From Sorex araneus (lineage: Eukaryota > Chordata > Mammalia > Eulipotyphla > Soricidae), in assembly GCF_027595985.1 (NCBI RefSeq), contig NC_073312.1, forward strand, positions 4,675,051 to 4,739,050: a stretch of 64,000 nucleotides of DNA, written 5' to 3'. This document shows positions 33,548-45,061 of this stretch, one piece after another (position 1 is the stretch's first letter; each line of letters starts with the position of its first letter). Position numbers and translations under genes: made by a program. The notes below the pieces were generated by a model, which ran no database searches, was not told the DNA's origin, and saw only the letters and a list, made by a program, of their open reading frames with translations.

Positions 33548-33778
33548 TCCTCAGAAGGTTTTAACTCCTTATTATGAAATGGTTATTGCTTTAATTGCTT
33601 TGGGTTGAAAACAATCTAATCTACATTTTGGAAAAGACCCAGGAACAATTGGAGTCCCTGTTGATAAAGACAAACAAAACTAGTTAAATCAGCTTTCGGA
33701 TTCACGGGCCATCACCTTAGCAAATTATTCAGGTATTATTTCCAGTCATTTACCACAGGATAAGATTTTACATTTTAG

Positions 33779-33945
33779 GGGCTGGAGCAATAGCACAGAG
33801 GGTAGGGTGTTTGCTTTGAACTCAGCTGACCCAGGTTCGATTCCCAGCATCCCATATGGTCCCCTGAGCACTGCCAGGAGTAATTCCTGAGTGCAGAGCC
33901 AGGAGGAACCCCTGAGCATTGCCGGGTGTGACCCAAAAAGAAGTA
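33779..33945 (+). mobile_element. Sor-type SINE, short body, in ERV-B
   Basis: Plus copy; target ttttacatttta on both sides. Confidence 0.9.
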
Positions 33946-34022
33946 AAAAAATTTTTTTTACATTTTATGGTGACTCATCCCTTTACTTTTCCACATAATA
34001 CTGTTCAACAGCCTATTACTAG

Positions 34023-34268
34023 CACTGTAGCACTGTAGCTCTGTCATCCTGTTATTTATCAGTTTTGCTCGAGTGGGCACCAGTAACGTCTCCATTGTGA
34101 GACTTGTTGCTACTGTTTTTTGGCATATTGAATACACCACGGGGAGCTTTCCAGGCTCTGCTGTGCGGGCGGGATACTCCTGGTAGCTTGCTGGGCTCTC
34201 TGAGAGGGATGGAGGAATCGAACCTGGGTCGGCCACATGCAAGGCTAACGCCCTACCCGCTGTGCTAT
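34023..34268 (-). mobile_element. Sor-type SINE, long body, in ERV-B
   Basis: Minus long-type copy, with actagc / actagcc-like flanks. Confidence 0.85.
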
Positions 34269-34734
34269 TAGGAACTACTAATTACTAGCCTATTACTAAT
34301 GCTTGTTTAATTTTTACTGATGGATCTTCTAATGGTCATGCTGTGCTACGAACAAATACTAGCACGAAGGTCTGGCAAACAGGTTACACTTCTGCTCAGA
34401 AAACTGAGCTTTACGCTGCACTTAAATTGTTCCATGATGTACCCTTTAATCTTTATTCTGATAGTCAATATGTGGTGAGAGCCTTACTTGTTATTGAAAC
34501 TGCTCCATATATTGGAACTTCTAATCATCTTGTACAGGATTTTTTTAAATCAAATTCAAACTCTTATTGCGGGAACTCATCCATGTTATTTTGGATATAT
34601 TCGTCACATTCTGGCCTTCCTGGACCTCTTTCGGAGGGAAATGCTCTGGCTGACAAGGCAACCCAAATATTCTTTTCTCAAGCTCAAGCCGCTCTACGCT
34701 CCCATAACCTTCACCATCAGAACAGCAGGATTCT

Positions 34735-34906
34735 TTTTTTTTTTTTGCTTTTTGGGTCACACCCGGCGATGCACAGGGTTTCTCCTGGTTCTACACTCAG
34801 GAATTACTCCTGGCAGTGCTCAGGGGACCATATGGGATGCTGGGATTCGAACCCGGGTCGGCCGCGTGCAAGGCAAACGCCCTACCCACTGTGCTATCGC
34901 TCCAGC
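34735..34906 (-). mobile_element. Sor-type SINE, short body, in ERV-B
   Basis: Minus copy; 18-bp target cagaacagcaggattctt repeated at 34717-34734 and 34907-34924. Confidence 0.95.
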
Positions 34907-35336
34907 CCCAGAACAGCAGGATTCTTGGCGGGCAGTTTCATATTCCTAGAGAAGTTACCAGACCAATCGTCAAACAGTGCTCGGAGTACCCTTTGCTGCT
35001 TTCAGTGCCTCATTATGGGATTAGTCCTAGCGGCCTTTTACCCAACGTGCTGTGGCAAGTGGATGTCACACATATTCATGCTTTTGGCAATCTTCGCTCT
35101 GCTCATGTCACCATAGACACTTATTCAGGATTTCTACTGCTACTTTACAAACAGGGGAAGCTGGTAAACATTGTATATCGCATTGTTTGGCTTGTTTTAC
35201 AGTTTTGGGTACCCCCAGACGGACAAAAACAGATAATGGCCCTGGATATACCAGAAAAAACTTTCAATCTTTTTGTGCACATATGAATATTGCACATGAG
35301 ACAGGTGTGCCGTACAATCCTCAAGGACAAGGCATT

Positions 35337-35526
35337 GTTTTTTTTTTTTGTTTGTTTGTTTTTTCTTTTTGGGTCACACCCAGCGATGCTCAGGGGTTAC
35401 TCCTGGCTCTGCACTCAGGAATTACTCCTGGCGGTACTTGGGGGACCATATGGGATGCCGGGGATCGAACCCGGGTCGGCCGAGTGCTAGGCAAACGCCC
35501 TACCTGCTGTGCTATCACTCCGGCCC
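35337..35526 (-). mobile_element. Sor-type SINE, short body, in ERV-B integrase
   Basis: Minus copy; 16-bp target caaggacaaggcattg at 35321-35336 and 35527-35542. Confidence 0.95.
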
Positions 35527-35726
35527 CAAGGACAAGGCATTGTTGAATGAGCACATCAAACTCTTAAAAATCAGTTACAAAAAATAAAAATAGGGGACTT
35601 ATATCTCTAACAGCCTAGAAAATCATGCCCTTTTTGTTTTAAATTTTTTGCCTTTTGATAAGGATGGATATACCCCAGCACAGAAGCTGTGGGGAAAAAA
35701 TATAGGAAATAAAAAAATCTCATCCT

Positions 35727-35905
35727 GGGCTAGAGCGATAGCACAGCGGGTAGGGCGTTTGCCTTGCACTAGGCCAACCCGGGTTCAATCCCCGGCATCC
35801 CATATGGTCCCCCAAGCACTGCCAGGAGTAATTCCTGAGTGCAAAGCCAGGAGTAACCCCTGAGCATTGCTGGGTGTGACCCAAAAAGCAAAAAAAAAAA
35901 AAAAT
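35727..35905 (+). mobile_element. Sor-type SINE, short body, in ERV-B
   Basis: Plus copy; aaaaaatctcatcctg / aaaaaatctcattctg on the two sides. Confidence 0.92.
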
Positions 35906-36019
35906 CTCATTCTGTGGTAAAATGGAAAGATCCATCAGGTGGAAAGTGGCATGGGGCAGATCCGGCACTAATGTGGGGACGAGGGCACGTTTGTTCCACA
36001 GGACACTGAAACGCCGTGC

Positions 36020-36075
36020 AACCATATGGGATGCCGGGAATCGAACCCTACCCGCTGTGCTATCGCTCCAGCCCT
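36020..36075 (-). mobile_element. SINE fragment with internal deletion
   Basis: Only accatatgggatgccgggaatcgaaccc joined to taccgctgtgctatcgctccagccc remains. Confidence 0.8.
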
Positions 36076-37660
36076 GAGACTTGGGGATGTTTAGGCTTAC
36101 AGGATCATGTAACATATTGGCAGAATTTGACGACTATCATTACCATTAATGGAACAGGGTTTTCTAGATGGTCTTACTTCCAGGATGAATCTCTCTCGCC
36201 TTTAGATTGGGAAATACGTTCCTTACAAATTGTACCATCTTTTTCTGCTGTATGGTCCCTTGGAAAAGTCTATGGGGCAGTTATTGGGCAATGCACAATC
36301 TTACTTGGGTCTCTTGGCGTCCTCGCACACCAGACAGCAGCGTCTGTGGAGAATGGATGACCGCAGGTGCGCCGTGGGGTTTGTTGAATGAGGGACACCA
36401 AATGGGAATCTGGAGAATGGCCGTGGCCCTGGGGAAGATCAATGACTCTTTTCCAGATAATGTGGAACTGCTGCAGTTAGTCACTGGCAGCCGAAAGAAA
36501 CAGAATGTGGATTTTTCTTTAGGTAACGGTGTCGCTCAAACTGATGGATCCATTAAAGTATGCGTGCCGCTTCCTTGGGCGTTTATGTTTGGGCATGCAA
36601 ATGTTACTTTACAACAAGGAATTTGGAATGTGACTTGTGATGATTGTATGATTACTAATTGTATTATGGGTGTTGGTATTGGGAAATAAGTATTTATTGT
36701 TCAACAACCTTCCTTTGAATTGTTGATTCCTACTAATGTTACTGGTGATTGGGCTGAAGAAGAATCTTTAATTATATTACAACAGCTATATGAGTTGATT
36801 AGGCCAAAAAGAGTAGTGGATTGATAATAGCAGGATAGTTGGCTTTAATTAGTATTATCACCACCACTGCTACTGCAGGCATTGCCTTATCTCACTCTCT
36901 TCAGACTGCTCCTGGGGTTAATTCTTTGTCTCAAATCTTAGTGTTGCCTTGAATTTGCAAGAAACTATCGATTGGGGGCTGGAGCAATAGCACAGCGGGT
37001 AGGGCGTTTGCCTTGCACGAGGCCAACCTGGGTTCGATTCCCAGTATCCCATATGGTCCTCTGAGCACCACCAGAGGCAATTCCTGAGTGCAGAGTCAGG
37101 AGTAATTCCTGTGCATTGCCAGGTATGACCCAAAAAAAGAAAAAAAAAACTATCGATCAAAAAATGAAGGTGAAATTAAATCTTTGTGGCATGCAGTTAA
37201 AATGATAGGAAATGAAGTACAAAGCTTACGGGCTCAATCCAAGTTACGATATCGCTATAATTTTACTTGGATTTGTGTGACTAATATAAAATACAGTGAG
37301 ACCAAATATCCATGGGAGTGGGTTAAGAAACATGTTACAGGACTTTGGCATGATGCCAATGAAAGTTTGGATCTTTTGAACCTACGTCAGGAAACTGTGA
37401 ATATGCAACAGACATCTAAGACTACCCAATTAAGTGTCGATCCTCCCATGTGTTTGAAACACCTTTCTTCCTACTTTAAACCCCCAAATTTGTTTAAACT
37501 CACCTATGGTATTGTTGGATTTGTGACTGTTTATCATGCCCTCTCTTTTGCTTCTGGCAGTTTCCTGTCTATTTAGAAGACTGATGAAGAGCATTCTTCA
37601 AATGAGAGCCCTTTGGCGTTACAATGAGTTACAGAAATTACTACCACATTAATAAAATGA
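36076..37660 (+). pseudogene. ERV-B env remnant (surface and transmembrane subunits)
   Basis: Surface-subunit pieces with glycosylation sites (NLTWVSW, NVTLQQ, NVTCDDC) lead to a furin-type site RPKR (36801-36812), then a hydrophobic fusion-peptide-like stretch near 36840-36900. A SINE follows at 36977, then the transmembrane ectodomain (IKSLWHAVKMIGNEVQSL) and a membrane anchor near 37500-37570. Frames change several times and stops are present. Organisation is that of a betaretrovirus-type envelope. Non-functional. Confidence 0.75.
36977..37149 (+). mobile_element. Sor-type SINE, short body, in ERV-B env
   Basis: Plus copy; target aaactatcgat on both sides. Confidence 0.92.
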
Positions 37661-37672
37661 AAAAGGGGGAGA
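37660..37672 (+). other. ERV-B polypurine tract
   Basis: aaaaagggggaga immediately before the LTR start; it primes plus-strand DNA synthesis in retroviruses. Confidence 0.8.
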
Positions 37673-38014
37673 TGTGGGGAGCTGCCTGCTTATGCAGGGT
37701 CCCTATTTGGACGTAGCCCTGGGAGCTGCCTCACGCAGGGGACCAAGAACTCTTGGCACAGTGCCCTGTCCCGCCACCCCTCGTACGTGGAGAAGCTGTT
37801 AGATCGACAACCCAAGCATATAGAGAAGTTCATAGTTGACCATCCCCAGCCTACAGAGACGTTACTAGAAAATAGATGAAAATAGATGTATTATGATCTA
37901 GTAGGTCATGTGGAAATGGCACCGTCTATAGAAATCACACCTCCTGTAATCATTAGCGGGTGTAGGAATGATCAGATTGTTCTTTAGGGTGCTTTGTTCT
38001 CATTTTTAGTTATG

Positions 38015-38188
38015 TCTTTTTTTTTTCTTTTTGGGTCACACTCGGCAATGCACAGGGGTTACTCCTGGTTCTACACTCAGGAATTACTCCTGGCAGTGCT
38101 CAGGGGACCATATGGGATGCTGGGATTCGAACCCGGGTCGGCCGTGTGCAAGGCAAAGGCCCTCCCCGCTGTGCTATTGCTCCCAGCC
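38015..38188 (-). mobile_element. Sor-type SINE, short body, in ERV-B LTR
   Basis: Minus copy; target ctcatttttagttatg on both sides. Confidence 0.95.
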
Positions 38189-38422
38189 CCTCATTTTTAG
38201 TTATGACCTAAAGAAACGAATTGTTCTCTATTATGCTATGGTTTCAAATTTTTGTTATAATCAAAGACATGCGCTTCTTGCAATAACTATGAATGATTTT
38301 ACTTGCCAAGTTCCTTACAGAGATGTGTGGAAGGCTGCCTGAAATAGAGATCGAGGCTGTTATGCCACGGGAACTCAACCCTCTCAACCACTTGTTTTGT
38401 CTCGTTAAGATCCTCACCTTCA

Positions 38423-38593
38423 CAGTGGGGAGGGCGTTTGCCTTGCACGCAGCCGACCTGGATTTGATTCCCAGCATCCCATGTGGTCCTCTGAGCACCG
38501 CCAGGAGTAATTCCTGAGTGCGTGAGCCAGGAGTAACCCCTGTGCATCACCGGATGTGACCCAAAAAAGCAAAAAAAAAAAAAAAAAAAAAAA
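38423..38593 (+). mobile_element. Sor-type SINE, short body, 5' truncated, in ERV-B LTR
   Basis: Plus copy missing the first dozen bases of the head (begins acagtggggagggcg); target gatcctcacctt / gatccccacctt. Confidence 0.9.
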
Positions 38594-38641
38594 GATCCCC
38601 ACCTTCCCTCCTAACCTTTTCGACTGTCGGCTGGTCCGGCA

Positions 38642-39488
38642 CTCTGTCTTTGGCCTTGCCTTTGTTTTTCGAAGTGCGCAGGACTGACCCTGGGACCCCA
38701 CCCCTGCAAGGCAGGTGCCTTATCACAGAGCTGTAGCCTTAACTCCGTTGCTCAGGAGTTCCTCCTGGCTCTGCGCTCAGTAATTATTCCTGGTGGTGCT
38801 GGGGGGACCGTGTGGGATGCCGGGGATCGAACCCGGGTTGGGGTTGTGCGTGGTCAGCGCCCTGCCTGCTGTCCAGTTGTTCTGCTGCTCTCCTCGACTT
38901 TTTGTTTTAAAGGAAAAATGCCGTTAAAAACGATTCTGGGGTCCGAGAGATGGTACAGAGGGAGGGGCTTGCCTCGCACCCGCTATTTGGCCCCCCGTAT
39001 GGTCCCCCCGGCACTGCCAGGGCTGATCCCTGAGCTCAGAGCCAGGAGGAAATCCTGGCCCCAAACCCAAGCTGACCAGACCCAGCCTGGCACTGCTTGC
39101 TGCTCTGTGGCGGGAGGTAACTAACCTGAGGAGGGAGGCTGGTGGGAGTGTCCACGGGGGTGCTCAGGGGGCCGGGATAGCCTCCCGGAGACCGGCAGTT
39201 GGGTGTGGCGGCCCATCCTCCCCACCACACAAAGTGAAAAAAAAATTATTTTGGCCATACTTGGCAGTGCTCAGGACTGAGTCCTGGCTCTTCCCCCAGG
39301 GATCACTCCTGGAGGGCTTGGGGGACCCTCTGGGTGGGCAGGGGTCAAAGCTCGGCCAGCCGCCTGCTAGGCAGATGCTAGCTGCTGTGCTGTCGCTCTG
39401 GCCCCTCGGCACCCCTGTTTACCGGGAGGGTGCGTGGATCCGCCCGAACTCCTGTGCCCTCTCTGCAGCCTCACATCTTTAAACTATC
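38642..39488 (+). repeat. Segmental duplication: OAT intron-1-like sequence, copy 1
   Basis: Near-identical to 61766-62568 in the same orientation, including shared old SINE remnants (38945-39080, 39240-39405), the phrase gtccgagagatggtacagagg and ttaccgggagggtgcgtgg. This continues copy 1 after the ERV block. Confidence 0.85.
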
Positions 39489-39500
39489 CTTTAACATCTT

Positions 39501-39679
39501 TTTTTTTTTTTTTTTGCTTTTTGGGTCACACCTGGTGATGCACAGGCGTTACTCCTGGCTCTGCACTCAGGAATTACTCCTGGCGGTGCTCAGGGGACCA
39601 TATGGGATGCTGGGAATTGAACCCGGGTCGGCCGTGTGCAAGGCAAACGCCCTCCCCGCTGTGCTATCGCTCCAGCCCC
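39501..39679 (-). mobile_element. Sor-type SINE, short body
   Basis: Minus copy inserted into the T-rich edge of the element next to it; aacatctttttt on both sides. Confidence 0.9.
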
Positions 39680-40908
39680 AACATCTTTTTTTTTTTTAAA
39701 TAATATAAGAGCACTGCTACTTATTCAGCCATTGATTAAGCTGATTGAATTGGGCATGAATTCCACATTACTTTAAATTTTTTTTTAATTTCATAAGTTA
39801 GTTCACAGTGTTTGATTACATTCAATATTCAAACACCAATCCCACCACCATTACACCTTCCCACCACCAAATTCAGGATGTTTCCATCCTAAGCCCCAAG
39901 CCCTGTCCCAAAACACAACCAAAATAACATATTTCACATTGTCTGTTATGAAGAACTGCTGATCATGCTTCAAAAAAAGCATTCATATAGGAAACAGTGT
40001 GAAGATTGTTCTATTTTGGCAGAAGCCATTGACATTCTATAGGATATCACTAACATGTTGTTAAAGTTTGGGTGATGTGAGCTTTGGTATGTATATCTGA
40101 AAGTATGTATATATATGCATATATATATATATATATATTTCCCTCTATGATTTGTTGCCTACTATCTGAATCCCATCAAATGTGGTGTGGTAATTTTGGA
40201 GAATGGGTAAGGAATGTTTTACGATGTGTCCAGGAATATGTTTACTCACGTGTGAGGCTTGGCTCGAGTGTGTGGGGAGGGCCTTGAGCCACTGTTGGCA
40301 GATGGGTTGTGCAGGTTTTTGGCTGCTGGAGCTGGGTCCCTTGGGGCGGGGTGGGAAACTCAACCCGCACCCCCTCTGAGGTGCCCCAGTGAAGACAGCC
40401 TGACACGGGGTCAGGACATTTTGCCGTGTTCTCTTTCAGGAGTTTTAGTTTATAATTTCTGGGTCTTTGCCATTGATGAGATTACATGATGCCGGGGGCA
40501 GTTTGTGGGTGTGACTGCCAAGCTACTGGAAAACTGGGGATCTGGGGGGAGGAGGCCCAGTCTCAATCCAAGCTGGCCTAGAGCTCTCAGTCACGGGTTC
40601 CCACCTACCTCTGCACTACAGGCCCTAACTGCGTCTTTTGATCTCTTTTGAGATTTACGGGTCTCTGAAATAGGGCCAATAAATGAGCTTATATAGCTGA
40701 GCCGGAGGTGGTTTGTGGGTGTGTCTCCCACATCCCTAATTTTTGGTCATTTAATTTCTTGGTAAACTTGGCCCCAAGTTGCTGGGGTCTGGCCAAAGGC
40801 ACAGCAGCAATTTTGGGGTATCTGGAAGTCTGAAGGCACCATCAGGCTGCTGATGCACTCGCCCCACAGGTACAGGTTGGCCTGCCTTGGGCACCATAAC
40901 CCCTGACC
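39501..40908 (-). mobile_element. Retroposed insert of about 1.2 kb plus a nested SINE
   Basis: Left edge is T-rich; the body contains atcccaccaccattacacc-like blocks resembling the reversed L1 3' UTR and a (TA)n tract at 40105-40138. It is bounded by the 12-bp direct repeat CTTTAACATCTT (39489-39500 and 40909-40920). Copy 3 (about 62560-62580) and copy 2 both lack it, proving it is an insertion. Minus-oriented L1-type retroposition is likely; the family is uncertain. Confidence 0.7.
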
Positions 40909-40990
40909 CTTTAACATCTTAATCCTCAGTGTGGACTGACTGAGAGCTCTGAACATCTGTGAAGGAACTAGGCAGGCGAGCTCAGAAGAT
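40909..40990 (+). repeat. OAT intron-1-like sequence, copy 1, distal piece
   Basis: tctgaacatctgtgaaggaactaggcaggcgag aligns with tctgaacgtctgttaaggaaccaggcaggtggg at about 62600-62633. Confidence 0.8.
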
Positions 40991-40993
40991 GCT

Positions 40994-41485
<492 letters not shown>

Positions 41486-41544
41486 TCAGGAGGAAAAGAG
41501 GCATTTTTTGTTCTCCTGCCCCTCCCCAGATCCGTCCCTGTTAA

Positions 41545-41722
41545 GGGACGGAGCAATAGTACAGCGGGGAGGGCGTTTGCCTTGCACGGGGCCAACCCGG
41601 GTTCGATTCCCAGCATCCCATATGGTCCCCTGAGCACCGCCAGGAGTAATTCCTGAGTGCAGAGCCAGGAGGAACCCCTGTGCATCGCTGGGTGTGACCC
41701 AAAAAACAAAAAACAAAAAAAC
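41545..41722 (+). mobile_element. Sor-type SINE, short body
   Basis: Plus copy, ggacggagcaatagtacagcgg to acccaaaaaacaaaaaac, in the inverted OAT intron. Confidence 0.9.
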
Positions 41723-41734
41723 CCGGCTTTTTAA

Positions 41735-42236
41735 AAACTCATCTGAATTGCAAAAAATGTATAGTAGAAATGACATTTGCACTTATATGTTCATTGCAGC
41801 ACTGTTTACAATGGCCAGAATCTGGAAAAAAACAGAGAACAGATGACTGGTTAAAGAAACTTTGGTTCATCTATACAGTGGAATACTATGCAGCTGTTAG
41901 AAAAGATGAAGTCATGAAATTTGCATGTAGGTGGATCAATATGGAAAGTATCATGTTAAGTGAAATGAGTCAGAGAGGGACAGACATAGAAATATTGCAC
42001 TCATCTGTGGAATATAAAGTGACAAAATGGGAGACTAACACCCAAGAACAGCAGAGATAAGGACCAGGAGGATTACTCCACGGCTTGGAAGCCGGCCTCA
42101 CATGCTGGGGGAAAAGGCAGCTCAGATAGAGAAGGGACCACCAAGTAAAGGGTGCTTGGAGGGCCCGCTCAGGATGGGAGATGCGGGCTGAAAGTAGACT
42201 ACAGACCGAATATGATGGCCACTTAATACCTCAAGC
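41735..42236 (+). mobile_element. LINE-1 3' end, 5' truncated
   Basis: Contains L1 ORF2 C-terminal coding (FIYTVEYYAAVRKDEVMKFA at 41869-41928, then RWINMESIMLSEMSQ) and start of the 3' UTR (ggaccaggaggattactcc). Comparable to 30650-31161 and to the reverse of 52600-52980. Confidence 0.85.
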
Positions 42237-42535
42237 CCCCAGGAGCTGGGCAGGAGGAGGACGTGCCTAAGAGCAGGCGGGCACTGCGGCTGCGTGACAT
42301 GCACGGAGGAAAGAAGACGCAGGACAAGGGAATGTGGGGCTGGTGGAGGAGAGCTCACTCACGGGCTCAGGCACACGCTATGGCACCCTGGCGGAGCCTG
42401 GCAAAATGTCCCCTCCCTGGAGCATCATGGAGGGGCCCCCTGAGCACTGCACCAGGAGTACTTCCTGAGCACCGTCAACGGTGGGTCAGGCCATCCCCCT
42501 CTTCAAACCCCCAAAAGAGAATACAAAACAGCATG

Positions 42536-42713
42536 GGGCCAGAGGGGTAGCACGTCGGGTAGGGCGTTTGCCTTGCACGCGACTGATCTGGGTTCGATTC
42601 CCAGCATCCCATAGGGTCCCCTGAGCACTGCCAGGAGTAATTCCTGAGTGCAGGGCCAGGAGTAACCCTTGAGCAACTCTGGGTGTGACCCAAAAAGAAA
42701 AGAAAAAAAAAGC
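42536..42713 (+). mobile_element. Sor-type SINE, short body
   Basis: Plus copy, ggggccagaggggtagcacgtcgg to gtgacccaaaaagaaaag. Confidence 0.9.
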
Positions 42714-42985
42714 AGGTCCCAGAGTTCTTCAAAGATTCTTTTCCAGGAACAGCGACCTGCACCCCCGCACTGACCCGGACAGGCCAGCAGCTGGACTCTG
42801 GACCCGGTAAGTCACAGGGTTTACCACGTAACTGGACCTGTTGTTACAAGGCAGAACTTCTGGTTAGTCTGACCTTAGAAGAAGAAGTTCTCGCTAGACG
42901 CGGTGACACATTCATACACTTTGTTTTTCAAGATAAAATCAAAGCACTAAGAGGTCAGCGCCCACCAGTGAACATCTTTATAAAA
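42714..42985. other. Unique intron-like sequence, no exon seen
   Basis: This and 43130-43330 are where the two missing OAT exons would be expected on the minus strand. I find no sequence encoding the corresponding protein region. Confidence 0.4.
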
Positions 42986-42989
42986 ATCC

Positions 42990-43130
42990 CAAAGGGGGAG
43001 CCACAGAGATAGCACAGCGGGGTGGGGCTCTGGGTTGCAGGCAGACGACCCAAACTTGATCCCAGCACCCCAGATGGTCCCTGAGCCCGCCAGAGCCCGG
43101 AGTAAACCCTGGAAAGAAACACCACGGGAA
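42990..43130 (+). mobile_element. Degenerate SINE
   Basis: gggagccacagagatagcacagcgg head and a truncated body. Confidence 0.65.
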
Positions 43131-43329
43131 AGAAATAATTCCAAAAGTCAGAGCACATCCCAGGAGAGCCCGTGAGGATCTTCCCGGTGAGAGCCAGAGT
43201 CGGCCCTCGTGGCCATTCCCGATACCCCCAGGGCCACTGCAGCCCCGGACACAGCAGCAGGACACTGTGACGTGCTGATTGCTGAGCTTCGAACATCAAA
43301 GTGGTGGAAAAGACAGTAGTTGAGGCAGT

Positions 43330-43432
43330 GACCCCCGCCCCCGTACTGCCTACCCAGGTTTGGCTCCTGAGCACTAAGACCAGAGTTGCCTCAAAGTGCT
43401 GCCAAATGTGACCCCACCCCCAAAAAAATAAT
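43330..43432 (+). mobile_element. Degenerate SINE
   Basis: acccaggtttggctcctgagcac to tgccaaatgtgaccccac. Confidence 0.45.
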
Positions 43433-43461
43433 AATCAAAGGAAAAGAAGTCACCAACTACA

Positions 43462-43645
43462 GGGGCTGGAGCGATAGCACAGCGGGGAGGGCGTTTGCCT
43501 TGCACAGGGCCGACCTGGGTTCGATTCCCAGCATCCCATATGGTCCCCTGAGCACTGCCAGGAGTGGACGAGCCAGGAGTTACCTCTGTGCATAGCCGGG
43601 TGTGACAAAAAAAGGGAAAAATAAAACCTAATTAAAAAGAAAAAA
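43462..43645 (+). mobile_element. Sor-type SINE, short body
   Basis: Plus copy; target aagaagtcaccaactaca on both sides. Confidence 0.93.
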
Positions 43646-43955
43646 GAAGTCACCAACTACATTTCACATTGCAGGACATAGCCTCACTAACACAGCTAAC
43701 AAACCCCCTCCACCAGTCAAGTTCTACTCACCTGAAAACTTCTATTTTTTTTTTTTTGTTAATCTGATAAGTGAATGAAAAATACGTCATACAAACACTC
43801 TTTTTAGGGTAGAAAAAGGAGTTTTTCACAACAAAAAATTTTTACCTATGAAGAAATACTTGGAAATGAATCTGAGAAAAGGAGATCTGTCATTAACTTA
43901 TGAAACATTCGGTATTTAATCAATAGATCGTGGATGAGGCAACCTCAGGTGTATT
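43646..43955. other. AT-rich unique sequence
   Basis: No gene or recognisable repeat apart from a T tract at 43745-43758. Confidence 0.35.
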
Positions 43956-43957
43956 TC

Positions 43958-44200
43958 ACCAGGGCTGGAGGGAGAGGACAGCGGGCAGGGCTTTGCACAC
44001 GGCCGACCCGTCCCTTCCCCGGCGTTCCTGGTGGGTCACGTCTCCGGCCCCATAACACAGAACTTCTATGGGGGCCACAGAGAACACGGCAGGTGAGGGG
44101 CTTGCAGGGTCCCGGCACCCAGAGGTTCTCCAACCCCTCCAGGAGTGGCCCCTGAGTGCAGAGCCAGGAGTGAGCCTGAGCCGGGAGTGCCCCTCCCCCT
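43958..44200 (+). mobile_element. Degenerate SINE(s)
   Basis: cagggctggagggagaggacagc head with gcacacggccgacccg, then ggagtggcccctgagtgcagagccaggagtgagcc from the same or a second copy. Confidence 0.55.
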
Positions 44201-44270
44201 CACCAGTGAAGGAAGACAGCAAACGACATGACATGTTTAAACCACAGCACCTGACGCCGGGCTCACGTAC

Positions 44271-44366
44271 CTGCAAACACAATCTTGGCCTTGTACTTGG
44301 GGATGCCCTTGACGGTGTAGCCCCAGCGCCGCGCAAGCTTGCAAGCCGTCTCGCCCGCCTCCACCC
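44271..44366 (-). pseudogene. OAT: OAT coding exon (inverted partial copy), 96 bp
   Basis: Encodes [20 protein letters not shown] and then [12 protein letters not shown], matching the OAT region just after HKVLPMNTG; the first G codon is shared with the upstream exon. Acceptor tcccctcggcag and donor gtacgt are intact, with no stop. It begins and ends in phase 1. Because the next exon present (41449) begins in phase 0, direct splicing between them would shift the frame. Confidence 0.87.
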
Positions 44367-44403
44367 CTGCCGAGGGGAAACTGTTGCTTGAAAACACGAC
44401 TCA

Positions 44404-44715
<312 letters not shown>

Positions 44716-44819
44716 TCACCGGGCCACAAGGTGAGGGGGGCGAAGCCTGGGAACAGCCCCCGAGGGCCTGTGGGACCCCGCAGACCCGCCGTCTGGCACG
44801 CCAGGCCAAGCCCCGCCAC

Positions 44820-44965
44820 CCAGGCCGAGCGACGGCACAAGCAGCCGACCCGGGGTTGGACCCCCGGCACCCCATATGGTTCCCGAAGCCTCCAGAAGTG
44901 ACCCCTGAGCACAGAGCCAGGAGCAGACTGTGAGTCACACGGCCCGGTGTCACCCGATAAGTAAA
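44820..44965 (+). mobile_element. Degenerate SINE
   Basis: gagcgacggcacaagcagccg joined to agtgacccctgagcacagagccagg; part of the head is deleted. Confidence 0.65.
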
Positions 44966-45061
44966 CAATAAATCAATACAGTACTAGTTCTCAATAAAAT
45001 GCAAACAAAGAATGTTCATCTTCTACATCATCTTCGGCCTAAAGCTAAATCATAGATCTTG

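Larger units (their letters stand above)
33548..34735 (+). pseudogene. ERV-B connection and RNase H remnant
   Basis: FTDGSSNGHAVLRTN (34313-34357) holds the first catalytic Asp, QKTELYAALKLF the Glu and LYSDSQYVVRAL (about 34452) the second Asp of retroviral RNase H. The motif end SGLPGPLSEGNALADKAT corresponds to the final Asp region. SINEs at 33779 and 34025 cut the upstream connection region. Confidence 0.8.
34907..36010 (+). pseudogene. ERV-B integrase remnant
   Basis: Segments VLWQVDVTHIHAFGNLRSAH (around 35048) with the first catalytic Asp, a TKTDNGPGYT piece (second Asp, about 35226) and TGVPYNPQGQGIVE (Glu, split by a SINE at 35337-35526), then a C-terminal WGRGHVCS piece near 35975. 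The catalytic residues are recognisable but frames are broken. Confidence 0.8.
29690..38641 (+). mobile_element. ERV-B: betaretrovirus-like provirus, 5' truncated, with 3' LTR
   Basis: Order capsid, nucleocapsid, dUTPase, protease, reverse transcriptase, RNase H, integrase, env, polypurine tract, 3' LTR is that of betaretroviruses and HML-type class II elements. The 5' LTR, leader and matrix are missing: capsid sequence abuts ERV-A env. All genes carry stops or frameshifts and are further cut by an L1 tail and about 13 SINEs. The right end of the LTR coincides with the resumption of OAT-intron-like sequence at 38642. Confidence 0.8.
37673..38641 (+). mobile_element. ERV-B 3' LTR, with two SINE insertions
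   Basis: Starts TGTGGGGAGCTGCC right after the polypurine tract and ends ...CTGGTCCGGCA. Host-like sequence homologous to 61766 onward starts at the next base. Without the two SINEs it is about 600 bp. It is unrelated in sequence at its start to the 395-bp solo LTR in ERV-A beyond TG and GGGAGC. Confidence 0.75.

Noticed and set aside
29426-37576. ERV reading frames as possible domesticated genes
   Set aside because: Each gag, pro, pol and env segment is cut by stops, frameshifts or SINEs. No frame keeps a full domain set.
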